A stretch of DNA of 49,807 bases from an uncultured Clostridia bacterium (GCA_947624835.1 CANQLX010000006.1:1-49807); one strand, 5' to 3'; counted from the stretch's first letter, positions 8,456 through 16,382 are shown. A program made the numbers and translations. The notes: generated by a model from the sequence alone, not told the origin.

Positions 8456-9466
8456 ATGGCATACTATGACAATATAAAGCCGGAAAAGGGTATGTACGGC
8501 AACGGTACAAAATCCTTTACGCAGATTCTTGAGGAGCTTGATCCATCGGAGAATTATAAGGGAAGTGAACTTGAGGGGTTGGACGCATATCAGCGTCAGC
8601 TTAAAAGATACGATATAAAAGTAGGAGGAAGCAAGTCGGACTGTGTACAGAAGTTTTTTCAAAGCTCGGACAGTGCCGCTCTTTTTCCCGAATATGTGTC
8701 AAGAGCAGTAAAGCAGGGTATTGAGAGGGCAGATGTTCTTTCGGATATTATTGCTGCAAGGACCGTTATTGACGGTATAGATTACAGATCGGTCGTTTCC
8801 GAACCGTCTGACGACGATAAGCAGCTTAAGCCTGTTGCAGAGGGAGCGTATCTTCCGCAGACAACAATAAAAACTGGTGGTCAGCTTGTTAAACTGCAAA
8901 AAAGAGGAAGAATGCTTGTTGCGTCTTATGAGGCTATAAAATTTCAAAAGCTTGATCTGTTTACCGTAACACTCAGACAGATAGGGGCACATATTGCCCG
9001 TGAACAGCTTAAGGATGCTGTTGATGTTCTTATAAACGGTGATTCTACAAGTCCTGCCGCCGGCACTGTTTCTGCAGCAGCTGCGGGGAGTGTTTCGTAT
9101 GACGATCTTGTAAAGCTGTGGGCAGAGCTTTCACCTTATGAAATGAATACGCTTCTTGCACCGACAGCGGTTATGACCAAGCTGCTTTCAATGAGTGAAA
9201 TGAAGGATTCCCATGCCGGACTTGATTTTCACGGAAGCGGAAAAATGATTACACCGCTCGGAGCAAGACTCTTACATATACCGTCTATATCCGGAAATAA
9301 AATTGTCGGTCTTGATAAAAACTGTGCACTTGAAATGGTACAGTCGGGAGATGTTGTGACCGACTATGACAAGCTTATAGACAGACAGCTTGAAAGGGCG
9401 GCTATAAGCTGCATTACAGGCTTTGCTAAGATATTCCCTGATTCTGTTAAGGTTCTTACCTGCTGA
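8456..9466 (+). CDS. Phage major capsid protein
   Basis: A 336-residue major head protein of the HK97-fold class, XkdG-like. The N-terminal arm (about 1-60) is charged. The middle has the typical G-Q-L-V-K-L-x-K-R-G-R segment followed by an amphipathic spine helix (LRQIGAHIAREQLKDAVDVLINGD, about residues 165-190), and an Ala/Gly-rich loop (PAAGTVSAAAAGSVSY) precedes the A-domain. The gene is intact from ATG 8456 (GAAAGGAG 9 nt upstream) to TGC-TGA. It presumably assembles with the preceding decoration and scaffold proteins. Confidence 0.85.
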   Translation: MAYYDNIKPEKGMYGNGTKSFTQILEELDPSENYKGSELEGLDAYQRQLKRYDIKVGGSKSDCVQKFFQSSDSAALFPEYVSRAVKQGIERADVLSDIIAARTVIDGIDYRSVVSEPSDDDKQLKPVAEGAYLPQTTIKTGGQLVKLQKRGRMLVASYEAIKFQKLDLFTVTLRQIGAHIAREQLKDAVDVLINGDSTSPAAGTVSAAAAGSVSYDDLVKLWAELSPYEMNTLLAPTAVMTKLLSMSEMKDSHAGLDFHGSGKMITPLGARLLHIPSISGNKIVGLDKNCALEMVQSGDVVTDYDKLIDRQLERAAISCITGFAKIFPDSVKVLTC

Positions 9467-9481
9467 TTGGGGGAATGACGG

Positions 9482-9847
9482 TTGAATATTGAGGAAATAA
9501 TCAGAATATTTTGCCGTCTGACCGGTCTTGATTATGAGGAAGCAGCTGATTTTCGTTTTATGTGCGATACGGCCCTGAACTATATCATGTCACGAATAAA
9601 GAAGGACGCTGTTATAGGATGCTGCGACAGCAGAATTAATTTTGCTGCCGCAGCTATTGCTTATTACAGATATGTTCTGTGGAGCCTTACGGACGGAGTG
9701 GCTAATGAGGTGAAGGTAGGAGAAATAAGCATAAAACATGGAGGGAGCAGTGAACTCGATGCTGCGGACAGACTTTGCAGAGAGGCTTTGTCGGATTTGG
9801 AAGATATTCTTGAGAGTGAGAATTTTGTTTTTAATTCGTTTTGTTAA
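9482..9847 (+). CDS. Phage head-tail connector-like protein
   Basis: A 121-residue, mostly helical protein directly after the capsid gene, the position of the gp6/gp15-type connector that extends the portal ring. The sequence pattern (an N-terminal helix with LTGLDYEEAADFRFMCDTALNYI, a middle AAAIAYYRYVLWSLTDG, and a C-terminal helical tail) fits that fold. It uses TTG 9482; the only nearby ATG is out of frame and stops after five codons. Function is inferred from position. Confidence 0.6.
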   Translation: MNIEEIIRIFCRLTGLDYEEAADFRFMCDTALNYIMSRIKKDAVIGCCDSRINFAAAAIAYYRYVLWSLTDGVANEVKVGEISIKHGGSSELDAADRLCREALSDLEDILESENFVFNSFC

Positions 9848-9862
9848 TTTGCAGGAGGTTTT

Positions 9863-10189
9863 ATGAGAGAGCTTGTGGATAAGGCTATCAGGAAGATTGG
9901 CAGGGTCTGCTGTATTAACGGGAAAACGGGATATGCGGTTATTTTTCCGGAGAGATATTTCCAAAGAATAAACGGAGGGGTGGATATTTCTCCGCATGGC
10001 AGAGGGGATCCGAAAAAATATTTTATATACTGTAATATTGAATTGGGGCATGAGGTGCAATACGGCAATATTGTCAGTGACAGCGAAAATGCATACTATA
10101 TACTATGGAGCGATGAGGTAAAAAGCCGTTATGGAGATTATGTAAAAATATGTGCAAGGAAGGTTAAAAGGGGAGAAAAATATATATGA
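9863..10189 (+). CDS. Phage neck / head-closure-like protein
   Basis: A 108-residue, basic, beta-rich protein with a good ribosome site (GCAGGAGG) before ATG 9863. Order in the operon (connector, this, tail-completion-like) suggests a head-closure or stopper protein. No diagnostic motif is visible. A PHGRGDPKKYFIYCNIE stretch reads like a beta-barrel strand pair. Its stop overlaps the next ATG by 4 nt. Confidence 0.55.
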   Translation: MRELVDKAIRKIGRVCCINGKTGYAVIFPERYFQRINGGVDISPHGRGDPKKYFIYCNIELGHEVQYGNIVSDSENAYYILWSDEVKSRYGDYVKICARKVKRGEKYI

Positions 10190-10590
10190 CATTTGCTGAG
10201 GATATGTATGCCAGAGCGTTGAATGATCCGGCATTTTCGGAAATGAAACCGGTGGCTGATAAGAGGACGGGGGAGCTTCCATTTCCGCTTGAAAAGCCTT
10301 ATGTGAGTTTTGGAACGGAATATGAGGACTGCGGTTGTCTGCTGGGAAACGGGAAGAGTATGATTGTCAGGGAGGTTATGGTCGCAAATGTTGCCGTAAA
10401 TGAGGAAACCGATGAGAACTATTGCAGAGAATGTGCCAGAAATGTGGCACTTGCAATTATGAACCTTGATACGGCAAAAAGGATTATTTCGGTATCTGTT
10501 GAAAAATGTGAACATAACGAGTCGATTGGATGCTACAATATAAAAATAAAATTCGGACTTCGTGAGATACTGAGAAACGGAGGTGACTGA
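10186..10590 (+). CDS. Phage tail-completion-like protein
   Basis: A 134-residue protein coupled to the preceding gene (ATGA overlap). The pattern PLEKPYVSFGTEYEDCG, followed by a conserved-looking strand run and a C-terminal ITV-type strand (SIGCYNIKIKFGLREIL), is what tail-terminator/XkdJ-like minor tail proteins look like in related prophages. It contains six cysteines, unusual for a phage structural protein. Function is inferred from position and size. Confidence 0.5.
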   Translation: MTFAEDMYARALNDPAFSEMKPVADKRTGELPFPLEKPYVSFGTEYEDCGCLLGNGKSMIVREVMVANVAVNEETDENYCRECARNVALAIMNLDTAKRIISVSVEKCEHNESIGCYNIKIKFGLREILRNGGD

Positions 10591-10628
10591 TCATATATAC
10601 TGAGGAGGAGAGCGTCTGCGGCAGGGAT

Positions 10629-10976
10629 GTGAATATCTATATAGACGGAAAAAAGCTTATTCAGGCGGAAAGTATTGAAATACGAAAAAAATCCGAAATA
10701 TACAACATCCGTTCATGCTTTGTCGGAGAGGATATTGCACATATTAGAAAAAGGTGTATCTACAAAGCGAATATGATCGGACTTAGCTTTAAAAAGCCGT
10801 TTGAAAGCTGCTGTTTTGCCGATCTTGATAATTTCACCATGACAGTCGAGATTGAAAGAAAAAGATATACGCTTAGTAGCTGTATGTGGGATGATTTCTA
10901 TGCGGCGGCAGACAGGGAGAAATTCAGGGAACATATCAGTGTTATTGCCATGAATATGGAATCGGAGGATTTATGA
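10629..10976 (+). CDS. Small phage structural protein, possibly tube- or adaptor-like
   Basis: A 115-residue protein in the place where sheath and tube genes normally sit. The opening NIYIDGKKLIQAESIEIRK resembles the first strands of tail-tube proteins (XkdM/gp19 fold) and the middle is beta-rich, but it is shorter than the usual tube protein (about 140 residues) and carries five cysteines. The start is uncertain: GTG 10629 lies 18 nt after the ribosome site GAGGAGGAG (10602-10610). The frame is open back to 10587 and contains only CTG, ATC and ATA as possible earlier starts, just after GGAGGT (10579-10584). It ends in an ATGA overlap with the next small gene. Confidence 0.6.
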   Translation: MNIYIDGKKLIQAESIEIRKKSEIYNIRSCFVGEDIAHIRKRCIYKANMIGLSFKKPFESCCFADLDNFTMTVEIERKRYTLSSCMWDDFYAAADREKFREHISVIAMNMESEDL

Positions 10977-11128
10977 AGGAAACAGAACTTGAGATTACGG
11001 AGGCTATGGCTGTTGAGCTTGGCAGGGATAACGCTGCGGAGCTTAGAAATATATCGGAAATGCTGAGATGCGATATGTTGAGATACAACAAAATTCTTAA
11101 TGCCGAGGAGGAAATTAATGAGGACTGA
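10973..11128 (+). CDS. 51-residue acidic helical protein, unknown
   Basis: A short gene starting at ATG 10973 within the stop of the previous gene (ATGA) and ending at TGA 11126-11128, inside the next gene, which starts at 11118. The product is acidic and predicted to be almost entirely alpha-helical, with no motif I recognise. In complete contractile-tail operons this place holds the assembly chaperone and the long tape-measure gene. This could be a chaperone-like protein, a minimal spacer, or what is left of the tape measure. Tight coupling on both sides argues that it is translated. Confidence 0.6.
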   Translation: MKETELEITEAMAVELGRDNAAELRNISEMLRCDMLRYNKILNAEEEINED

Positions 11129-11639
11129 CGGAAAAATGAGTTATAAGGATTATGTTTTCCCTGTTAATCCATCAGTTATAAAAATAAGTCACGGGAGGAA
11201 AATTGCCAAAACAAATATTCCTAACGGATATGATACGGTCAGCGATATGGGGGGAACGTATCGGATCATAAGCGGTGAAGGAGAGTTCTTCGGATACAAC
11301 TGCGTTGATGATTTTCTTGCTCTCAAGGCTGTTATGGACAGAGGCGGCGGGGGAATGCTTTATATTCCCTCGCAAACGCCTGTTTATGCGATGTTTGAGG
11401 AGCTTGAACTTATTGCCGAGGATATTGAGGGGGTTGTGCGGTATAAATTCAGGTTTACGGAAAGCTTTGAAAACCATTATGAGGAACGTCTGTTATATTG
11501 TTACGGAAACAGACGTGACTGTTTGTGGGATATTTCCTTCAGATACGGAATACATATTGATATTTTGACAGAGCTTAATCCACATATAAAAAGACCGGAT
11601 ATAAAAATACCTCCGTGGGAGAAGGTGAAGCTATGTTGA
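11118..11639 (+). CDS. XkdP-like tail protein with C-terminal LysM-type domain
   Basis: A 173-residue protein. The N-terminal part (FPVNPSVIKISHGRKIAKTNIPN...) matches the XkdP / gp53-like tail assembly family, whose C-terminus carries a LysM domain. Here residues about 125-173 (CLWDISFRYGIHIDILTELNPHI, then IPPWEKVKL) are LysM-like. It attaches the tail hub to the tube and may touch peptidoglycan. The start ATG 11118 follows GAGGAGG (11105-11111); an ATG at 11100 has no ribosome site. The C-terminus overlaps the next start by 7 nt. Confidence 0.75.
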   Translation: MRTDGKMSYKDYVFPVNPSVIKISHGRKIAKTNIPNGYDTVSDMGGTYRIISGEGEFFGYNCVDDFLALKAVMDRGGGGMLYIPSQTPVYAMFEELELIAEDIEGVVRYKFRFTESFENHYEERLLYCYGNRRDCLWDISFRYGIHIDILTELNPHIKRPDIKIPPWEKVKLC

Positions 11640-12550
11640 AATATATACTTACGGATATAAATAATGTCGAGACAACTCTGAAAAATCCGCTTAATATGAG
11701 TATAGTTTCATCGGAGGATGCACCTGCTGACAGCTTAAAGGCTGTATTTGCTGTAAGCGGAGCAATACCGGAGCTATACGCTGTCAGGGTGCTTGACGGT
11801 TCGGAAATAATTTTTTACGGCTTTGTTGATGAGCAGACGGAAATGGTAGCCGACAGGGGAAGCCTGCTTGAAATAAAAGCAAGGGGACCTGAATCCGTAT
11901 TACTTGATAATGAGGCTATGCCGCAGACCTATTGTATGCCCACAATGAAAATATTATATGAAAGGCATTTTAAACCGTTGGGTTTTAAAGGAATCGAGGG
12001 TGGAGATAAGCCTTTCCCCGGAGATTTGGTGATTTCAAAGGGGATGAGCGAATGGCAGGTGCTTAGCAATTTCTGTGAAAAATTCTGCAAAAGCAAGCCT
12101 GTTGTGAGAAGCGATCTTGTTATAGAAACAGGGGAAAATTTTCGCCCGGATACAATATGCATAGGAGAAAACAGCCCGATAATAAAAATCAGCAGAACTT
12201 TAAAAAGAATGGCACCTATTTCCGATATTTACGCAAGAACCTATATTGCCGGAGGATATGAAATGTATTTCCATAATGATATGGCAAAAAAGCATAATAT
12301 TACAAGAAAAAGATATTTTAATTGTGTCGACGGAAAATACAGATCCGTGCTATATGCGGATGATATTATAAAAAACTCAAACGGAAAATATGAAAGCTAT
12401 GTCATTGATGTGAGCGGTATTATTGGCTGCAAAGTTAGGGATAGGTTAAGACTTCGGAATAAGAGAGAGGAAATGAAAATTGATGAGCTGCATTATATTC
12501 TTGACAGCAGCGGTGAGCACACAAGAATCTATGCGGAGGTGATTATGTAA
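11633..12550 (+). CDS. XkdQ-like tail hub protein
   Basis: A 305-residue tail hub protein of the XkdQ / gpD / gp27-like type, which forms the central trimer at the base of contractile tails. The sequence runs from a beta-rich first domain (ILTDINNVETTLKNPLNMSI) to a middle domain beginning DRGSLLEIKARGPESVLLDNEAMP and a C-terminal OB-like region (SGIIGCKVRDRLRLRNKREEMKIDEL). The start is ATG 11633, preceded by GGAGAAGGTG; a GTG at 11615 is in frame but lies within the preceding LysM coding region. The stop overlaps the next ATG by one base. Confidence 0.75.
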   Translation: MLKYILTDINNVETTLKNPLNMSIVSSEDAPADSLKAVFAVSGAIPELYAVRVLDGSEIIFYGFVDEQTEMVADRGSLLEIKARGPESVLLDNEAMPQTYCMPTMKILYERHFKPLGFKGIEGGDKPFPGDLVISKGMSEWQVLSNFCEKFCKSKPVVRSDLVIETGENFRPDTICIGENSPIIKISRTLKRMAPISDIYARTYIAGGYEMYFHNDMAKKHNITRKRYFNCVDGKYRSVLYADDIIKNSNGKYESYVIDVSGIIGCKVRDRLRLRNKREEMKIDELHYILDSSGEHTRIYAEVIM

Positions 12551-12885
12551 TGTGGATATCAAAAAATCTGGTCAGCAGGGGCATAGGAGGCGCTGCTGCG
12601 TCGGGAGTTGTCGGACACAGTGCGAATCTCAGGATATCTGCCGCTTCGGGGGGAGGCGTTGAAAAATGTGCAATGATGACACCGCCGGGAATTTACAGCC
12701 TTCCGACGAACAATCAGACTTCCGTTGTTATGCAGACACAGAACGGACCTGTTTGTCTTGGCATGAGAATGAATACATACCCCGGAGAGCTTGAACCCGG
12801 GGAGGTTGTAATTGAATCAAAGGGAGGAGCACGGATAAAGCTTTCAAATGACGGAAATGTATATATAAACGGAAGGGAGTTTTAA
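12550..12885 (+). CDS. Baseplate spike-type protein (gpV/gp45-like)
   Basis: A 111-residue protein rich in glycine, with a SLPTNNQTSVVMQTQNGP segment, a GELEPGEVVIESKGGARIKL segment and NDGNVYING at the end. This repeating beta pattern is typical of the C-terminal needle of central spike proteins of contractile tails (P2 gpV, Mu gp45; DUF2577-like in Firmicutes). The usual N-terminal OB domain is missing or very reduced, so the protein is shorter than most. One-base overlap (TAATG) with the hub gene. Confidence 0.7.
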   Translation: MWISKNLVSRGIGGAAASGVVGHSANLRISAASGGGVEKCAMMTPPGIYSLPTNNQTSVVMQTQNGPVCLGMRMNTYPGELEPGEVVIESKGGARIKLSNDGNVYINGREF

Positions 12886-12889
12886 AATT

Positions 12890-13225
12890 TTGGATATGGC
12901 AATCAATTCGGGCGGTGACTTCGATAAAGATATATTTGGCAGACCGTATGAAGTTGACGGTGAGGAGGAACTGATTCAAAAAATATATATATGTCTTTCT
13001 GCACGTAAGGGAGAATTTATATATGACCGTGAGCTTGGAGGAGAGCTTTACAAAATAGAAATATCCGAGGCAGGTGCGGAGAAAATTCTCGAAGCACAGG
13101 CAAGGGAAGCTGTCAAATGTGTTCCGGGTGCAGAAGTACAGGAGATAAGTATTGATGGCAGTATGATATATGCTCTTGTTTATACGGACGAAGGGGTTCA
13201 TAATATCGCAGTGAGGAGGAGTTAA
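12890..13225 (+). CDS. gp25-like baseplate wedge protein (XkdS/DUF2634-like)
   Basis: A 111-residue baseplate protein. The core EEELIQKIYICLSARKGEFIYDRELGG matches the gpW/gp25 and XkdS pattern (a short helix, then K/R-G-E-F and D-x-E-x-G), which sits at the sheath-baseplate junction of contractile tails. Start TTG 12890 is preferred over ATG 12896 because GGAAGGGAG ends 10 nt before it. Its presence is notable, since the sheath it would trigger is not found in the block. Confidence 0.78.
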   Translation: MDMAINSGGDFDKDIFGRPYEVDGEEELIQKIYICLSARKGEFIYDRELGGELYKIEISEAGAEKILEAQAREAVKCVPGAEVQEISIDGSMIYALVYTDEGVHNIAVRRS

Positions 13226-13226
13226 G

Positions 13227-14282
13227 TTGGCATACAGCTATGATGAAATACTTGAAAGAATGGAAAATAAATATTTTGAGCTTACCGGGCATGAGGCTGC
13301 GGAATGTGGCGATATTGGTATAAGGCTTAGGCTGCTTGCAGGGGAACTGTATTCCTTAGGAAGTAATATGGACTGGCTGAAAAGGCAGATGTACTTTACG
13401 ACCGCAACGGGAGAACAGCTTGATATGTACGCAATGCAAAGAGGACTTAAAAGGATAAGGGGGAAAAAGTCAAGCGGAGAATTGGCTATTGTTCTGGATA
13501 CTCCGCTGGATTATGATATGGTTATTCCTGCGGGAACCGTATGTACGACTGCCGATGGCGAACTTAATTTTATTATAGATGAGCCTGCAACGGTGGAAAG
13601 GGGTGTAATCAGGACAGCGTGCCATGCAGCTGCGGAGCACACAGGCAGAAAATACAATGTCGGCAGGAATGTTATTACAACTATGGTTACATATTTTTCT
13701 GTAGGTATGTATATTGAAAACGGAACATCATTCAAAGGTGGCACTGATGACGAAAGCGATGAGGATCTCAGGAAAAGAATAGCGGCAAGCTACAGGGATA
13801 TATCAAATGGTGCGAACGCTGCATATTATCGCAGACTTGCCGAAAGTGTTGACGGTGTCCAATCCGTTGCCGTCATTGAAAGTACATCAGGCTATGCGGG
13901 TGCATCTGTTTTTGTTGCGGGAAGAGGAGCGCCATGTACTTCGGAATGTCTTTCTGAGGTAAGCCGGGTGATAAAGCAGGGAAAATGTGTGGGACATAGG
14001 ATAAATGTTTTTAATGCCAATACATTGAGATATGATATGAATGTAAAAATTTCGGTAAAATCAGGTTATGATGGCGAAAGTGTGATTGAAAATGTTAAAG
14101 AAAATATAACAAACTATTTCAAATCACTGTATGTGGGACAAAGTGTTTTCCTTGCGGAAATAGGACATGCTATTATGAATGCTGACGGGGTTGAAAATTA
14201 TGTCTTTGACAGTATGCAGGATAAAATTGCGGCGGAGTCTGTTCTGATTATTATGGGAAATCTTACAGTTGGAAATATGTGA
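13227..14282 (+). CDS. Baseplate J family protein (XkdT-like)
   Basis: A 351-residue Baseplate_J protein, the wedge component that links the hub to the outer baseplate. The family shows a TATGEQLDMYAMQRGLKR segment near residue 52, GTDDESDEDLRKRI near residue 172, GAPCTSECLSEVSRVIKQ near 233 and a YVGQSVFLAEIGHAIMNADGV ending. All are seen here and the length is normal. It starts at TTG 13227 with AGGAGGAG 6 nt upstream. A single base separates it from the stop of the gp25-like gene. Confidence 0.88.
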   Translation: MAYSYDEILERMENKYFELTGHEAAECGDIGIRLRLLAGELYSLGSNMDWLKRQMYFTTATGEQLDMYAMQRGLKRIRGKKSSGELAIVLDTPLDYDMVIPAGTVCTTADGELNFIIDEPATVERGVIRTACHAAAEHTGRKYNVGRNVITTMVTYFSVGMYIENGTSFKGGTDDESDEDLRKRIAASYRDISNGANAAYYRRLAESVDGVQSVAVIESTSGYAGASVFVAGRGAPCTSECLSEVSRVIKQGKCVGHRINVFNANTLRYDMNVKISVKSGYDGESVIENVKENITNYFKSLYVGQSVFLAEIGHAIMNADGVENYVFDSMQDKIAAESVLIIMGNLTVGNM

Positions 14283-14292
14283 GGTGGAATAT

Positions 14293-14760
14293 TTGAGTGA
14301 ATTTGAGATGATGTCTGAAAGACTTGGGCAGACGGGTCTTTATAATATTTCGGAAGACAGTGCTGTATATGCTGAGCTTATGGCATATGCAGCGGGGCTG
14401 GATCTTTACTTTGATGAACTGGAAAAGATCAGGAGTGATATTTTTTTTGACATAGCCGAGGGAAGTGAGCCTGTGCTGTACGAAAGACTGATGCATATAT
14501 GCAATATTGATAAATCACCGGAGGGGAGAAAACAAAGTATAATAAGTGCTTTGACTTTGACAGATAAGGATTTCACCCTTGACGGTATAAAGAAGCTTAT
14601 GGGGATTTATAATATAGAGGGAGAAGTGGAAGAACAGGACGGAAATCTTATTATCAGCTGCACCAATACGCTTAGTGAGGGTCAGAGAAGGGCAATAAGC
14701 GAAGATATACAGAGATTTGCACCGATTGGAACGAGAATTGATATATCAGGCGGTGCGTAG
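14293..14760 (+). CDS. YmfQ/XkdU-like baseplate protein
   Basis: A 155-residue protein that follows baseplate J, as YmfQ (DUF2313 / XkdU) does in PBSX-type operons. The middle contains LYERLMHICNIDKSPEGRKQSIISAL, typical of this family's helical core, and the C-terminus ends in PIGTRIDISGG. Start TTG 14293 is supported by AGGTGG 5 nt upstream; a TTG at 14269 lies inside the baseplate J gene without a ribosome site. It is the last gene of the phage-derived block: no tail fibre, holin or endolysin follows, and a terminator comes directly after. Confidence 0.72.
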   Translation: MSEFEMMSERLGQTGLYNISEDSAVYAELMAYAAGLDLYFDELEKIRSDIFFDIAEGSEPVLYERLMHICNIDKSPEGRKQSIISALTLTDKDFTLDGIKKLMGIYNIEGEVEEQDGNLIISCTNTLSEGQRRAISEDIQRFAPIGTRIDISGGA

Positions 14761-14787
14761 GAAAACTAAAACTCTATAAAGAATAAA

Positions 14788-14817
14788 AAGGCTGTCCGCT
14801 TTTTGACGGACAGCCTT
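14788..14817. terminator. Bidirectional terminator at the right end of the phage block
   Basis: AAGGCTGTCCG (14788-14798) pairs with CGGACAGCCTT (14807-14817). The minus strand has a following T-run (TTTTTATTC), and the plus strand a weaker one. It serves the convergent phage block and the minus-strand surface-protein gene. Confidence 0.85.
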
Positions 14818-14849
14818 AAGCTTTTGATTATTTAACTGTTGGGTGAAAA

Positions 14850-15647
14850 TCAATCCTTAGCGGAAGCTTTCTTTGTCATAACAACAGCAGTGCCGAGAGA
14901 AGCAAGAACAACTGCTACGAGAGCAACAGCAGATGTTGTGTCGCCTGTTGCAGGAGTTGCTGTATCCTTGTCATCTGTTGTAGCAGCGGGTGCCGAAGGT
15001 GTTGGCTCAGCAGGTGTTGACTCGGCAGGTGTTGACTCGGCAGGTGTTGACTCAGCAGGTGCTGTCGAAGCATCACCGGATGTAACAACGAGATCCTTTA
15101 CACCGCCTGCAAGAAGCATGAAGTCAGGATCATCGCCTTCCGCAACTTCTTCCGCAGCAATAGCAAGAGGATCGTTCTTGTTTGTGTCAAGATATGCCGT
15201 GAAAGAAACGTGGTCGCCTACCTTAACCTCTGATTCGGGAATACCGTAGTTATACTGGCTGTTGTATGCACCGTTCTTGTTGTCGTAGTTGCCCCAGCTA
15301 TCTGTCCAGTCGTTGTTTATACGAATCTTGAACTGGATACCCTTTCCCTCAGGAGCAGGGTTACCGTCGCAAGTCCAATCTGTAATGTAACCATCAACTA
15401 CGTCAAATTCTACCTTAGCTTCCCAGATACCTGTGGACTCGTTGTAGGTCATGGGGATATCTGCACCGGCTCCCCAACCGCCTGAAGCGAGGTCGCCTGT
15501 GAATATACCGCATACACCCATCTTGACTGACGAATCCTTGAGCTCGTCAACAGTTGTCAATGCGGAAGCACTGAAAGCTGCGGTGGCAGCCAAAGAAGCA
15601 ACAAGAGCAGAGCAAACAGCTACTTTAAGTACTTTTGAATTTCTCAT
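14850..15647 (-). CDS. Secreted X25-like surface protein with ATGD C-terminal anchor
   Basis: A 265-residue exported protein. Residues 1-30 form a signal peptide (basic start, long Ala/Leu/Val core, cut near SASALT). Residues about 40-175 form one beta-rich domain with aromatic positions (GGWGAGADIPM, FKIRINNDWTDSWGNYDN) that resembles the X25/SusE-like starch-binding module of its neighbour at 17523. A Ser/Thr/Pro/Glu linker with AESTP repeats follows. The C-terminus is TPATGD, a hydrophobic helix of about 20 residues and a short lysine tail, the layout of a sortase substrate but without LPXTG. The predicted role is binding starch or another glycan at the cell surface. Start ATG 15647 has AGGAGG upstream. 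Confidence 0.75.
   Translation of the reverse strand: MRNSKVLKVAVCSALVASLAATAAFSASALTTVDELKDSSVKMGVCGIFTGDLASGGWGAGADIPMTYNESTGIWEAKVEFDVVDGYITDWTCDGNPAPEGKGIQFKIRINNDWTDSWGNYDNKNGAYNSQYNYGIPESEVKVGDHVSFTAYLDTNKNDPLAIAAEEVAEGDDPDFMLLAGGVKDLVVTSGDASTAPAESTPAESTPAESTPAEPTPSAPAATTDDKDTATPATGDTTSAVALVAVVLASLGTAVVMTKKASAKD
15000..15065. repeat. 15-bp tandem repeats coding for an AESTP linker
   Basis: About three to four copies of a 15-bp unit (plus strand CAGGTGTTGACTCGG) encode repeated Ala-Glu-Ser-Thr-Pro in the surface protein at 14850-15647. Such near-identical repeats are prone to change in copy number. Confidence 0.75.
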
Positions 15648-15701
15648 TGTTAAAATCCTCCTAAAAATATAATTGGATACTGTATCAGTACCTTTATGAC
15701 G

Positions 15702-15730
15702 ATTGTATCATGTTTACAACCAAAAATCAA
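15702..15730 (-). promoter_or_regulatory. Promoter of the minus-strand surface-protein gene
   Basis: On the minus strand, TTGATT (15730-15725), a 17-nt spacer and TACAAT (15707-15702) preceded by TGA form an extended -10 promoter. The -10 lies 55 nt upstream of the ATG. Confidence 0.65.
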
Positions 15731-16217
15731 GAGATAATTAGAAAAATAATCATGTAAAATTTTGCATGGCACATGATTTTGAGTGATTTGACAAAACAAA
15801 TATAAAAAGGTCATATTTATACATTATTTTTTAGGTTTAAAATTATATGATTTTTAGTTATTTGAAACATAAAAACAAACTGATATTTGTACAAAACGAA
15901 TATGTATTTTAATAATTATGGAAGAAATGTAGAATTTATGCATAATTATTTGTAAGGTTTATCATATAAATTTATGTAAAATCCTTATAAATATCAGTGG
16001 TTTTTTATTAATTGAAAATTTATAATTTTATAAAGGAAATAACGGCATTTATTTCACTATTATTACAGAAATTACGAAAACCTATATCGGCAGAAACGTA
16101 ATTTTTTTGATATAACGGATTCTTTTTATGAATAGATGATTAAAAAAGTGGAAATGATATTATTGCCGGGATAACGGCAGGAAAACACGGAGTAATGAAT
16201 GTGTGGAGGAAAATATT
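15731..16217. other. Long AT-rich intergenic region
   Basis: Nearly 490 strongly AT-rich bases between the divergent surface-protein gene and the DUF1540 gene. I see no gene, tRNA or clear structured RNA. Its length and composition are compatible with a complex regulatory region. Confidence 0.4.
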
Positions 16218-16382
16218 ATGAAAGATCCCAACAGAAGTATCGAATGTACTGTTCAGCAGTGTCAGTATCATTGCACGGACTGCGATTATTGTTCGCTGAA
16301 TACGGTAAGAATAGGCACACATGAGTCAAACCCCACTCAGGAGCAGTGTGTTGACTGTATGTCATTCAGAGTAAAGGACTAA
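16218..16382 (+). CDS. DUF1540 cysteine-rich mini-protein
   Basis: A 54-residue protein starting at ATG 16218 (GGAGGAAAA upstream) and ending at TAA 16380-16382. It has seven cysteines in two groups (C10, C15, C19, C22, C25, then C45, C48) in the DUF1540 pattern, with a histidine near the first group and a final CVDCMSF. DUF1540 proteins are common in spore-forming Firmicutes. They probably bind a metal, but their role is unknown. The gene stands alone. Confidence 0.8.
   Translation: MKDPNRSIECTVQQCQYHCTDCDYCSLNTVRIGTHESNPTQEQCVDCMSFRVKD

Larger units (their letters stand above)
4024..14760 (+). mobile_element. Phage-derived head and baseplate gene block without integrase, sheath or tape measure
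   Basis: Seventeen consecutive plus-strand genes in the order terminase, portal, protease, capsid, neck, tail hub, baseplate, as in PBSX-type contractile-tail prophages. All frames are open and many overlap by 1-4 nt. No recognisable integrase, repressor, replication, lysis, tail sheath or long tape-measure gene is present, and no direct repeats are obvious at the borders. Base composition looks like that of the neighbours. This is either a remnant or a domesticated particle locus retained by the host. Confidence 0.85.

Noticed and set aside
15000..15065. Short tandem repeats considered as a CRISPR-like array
   Set aside because: The repeats are 15 bp, contiguous without spacers, and in frame with a coding linker.
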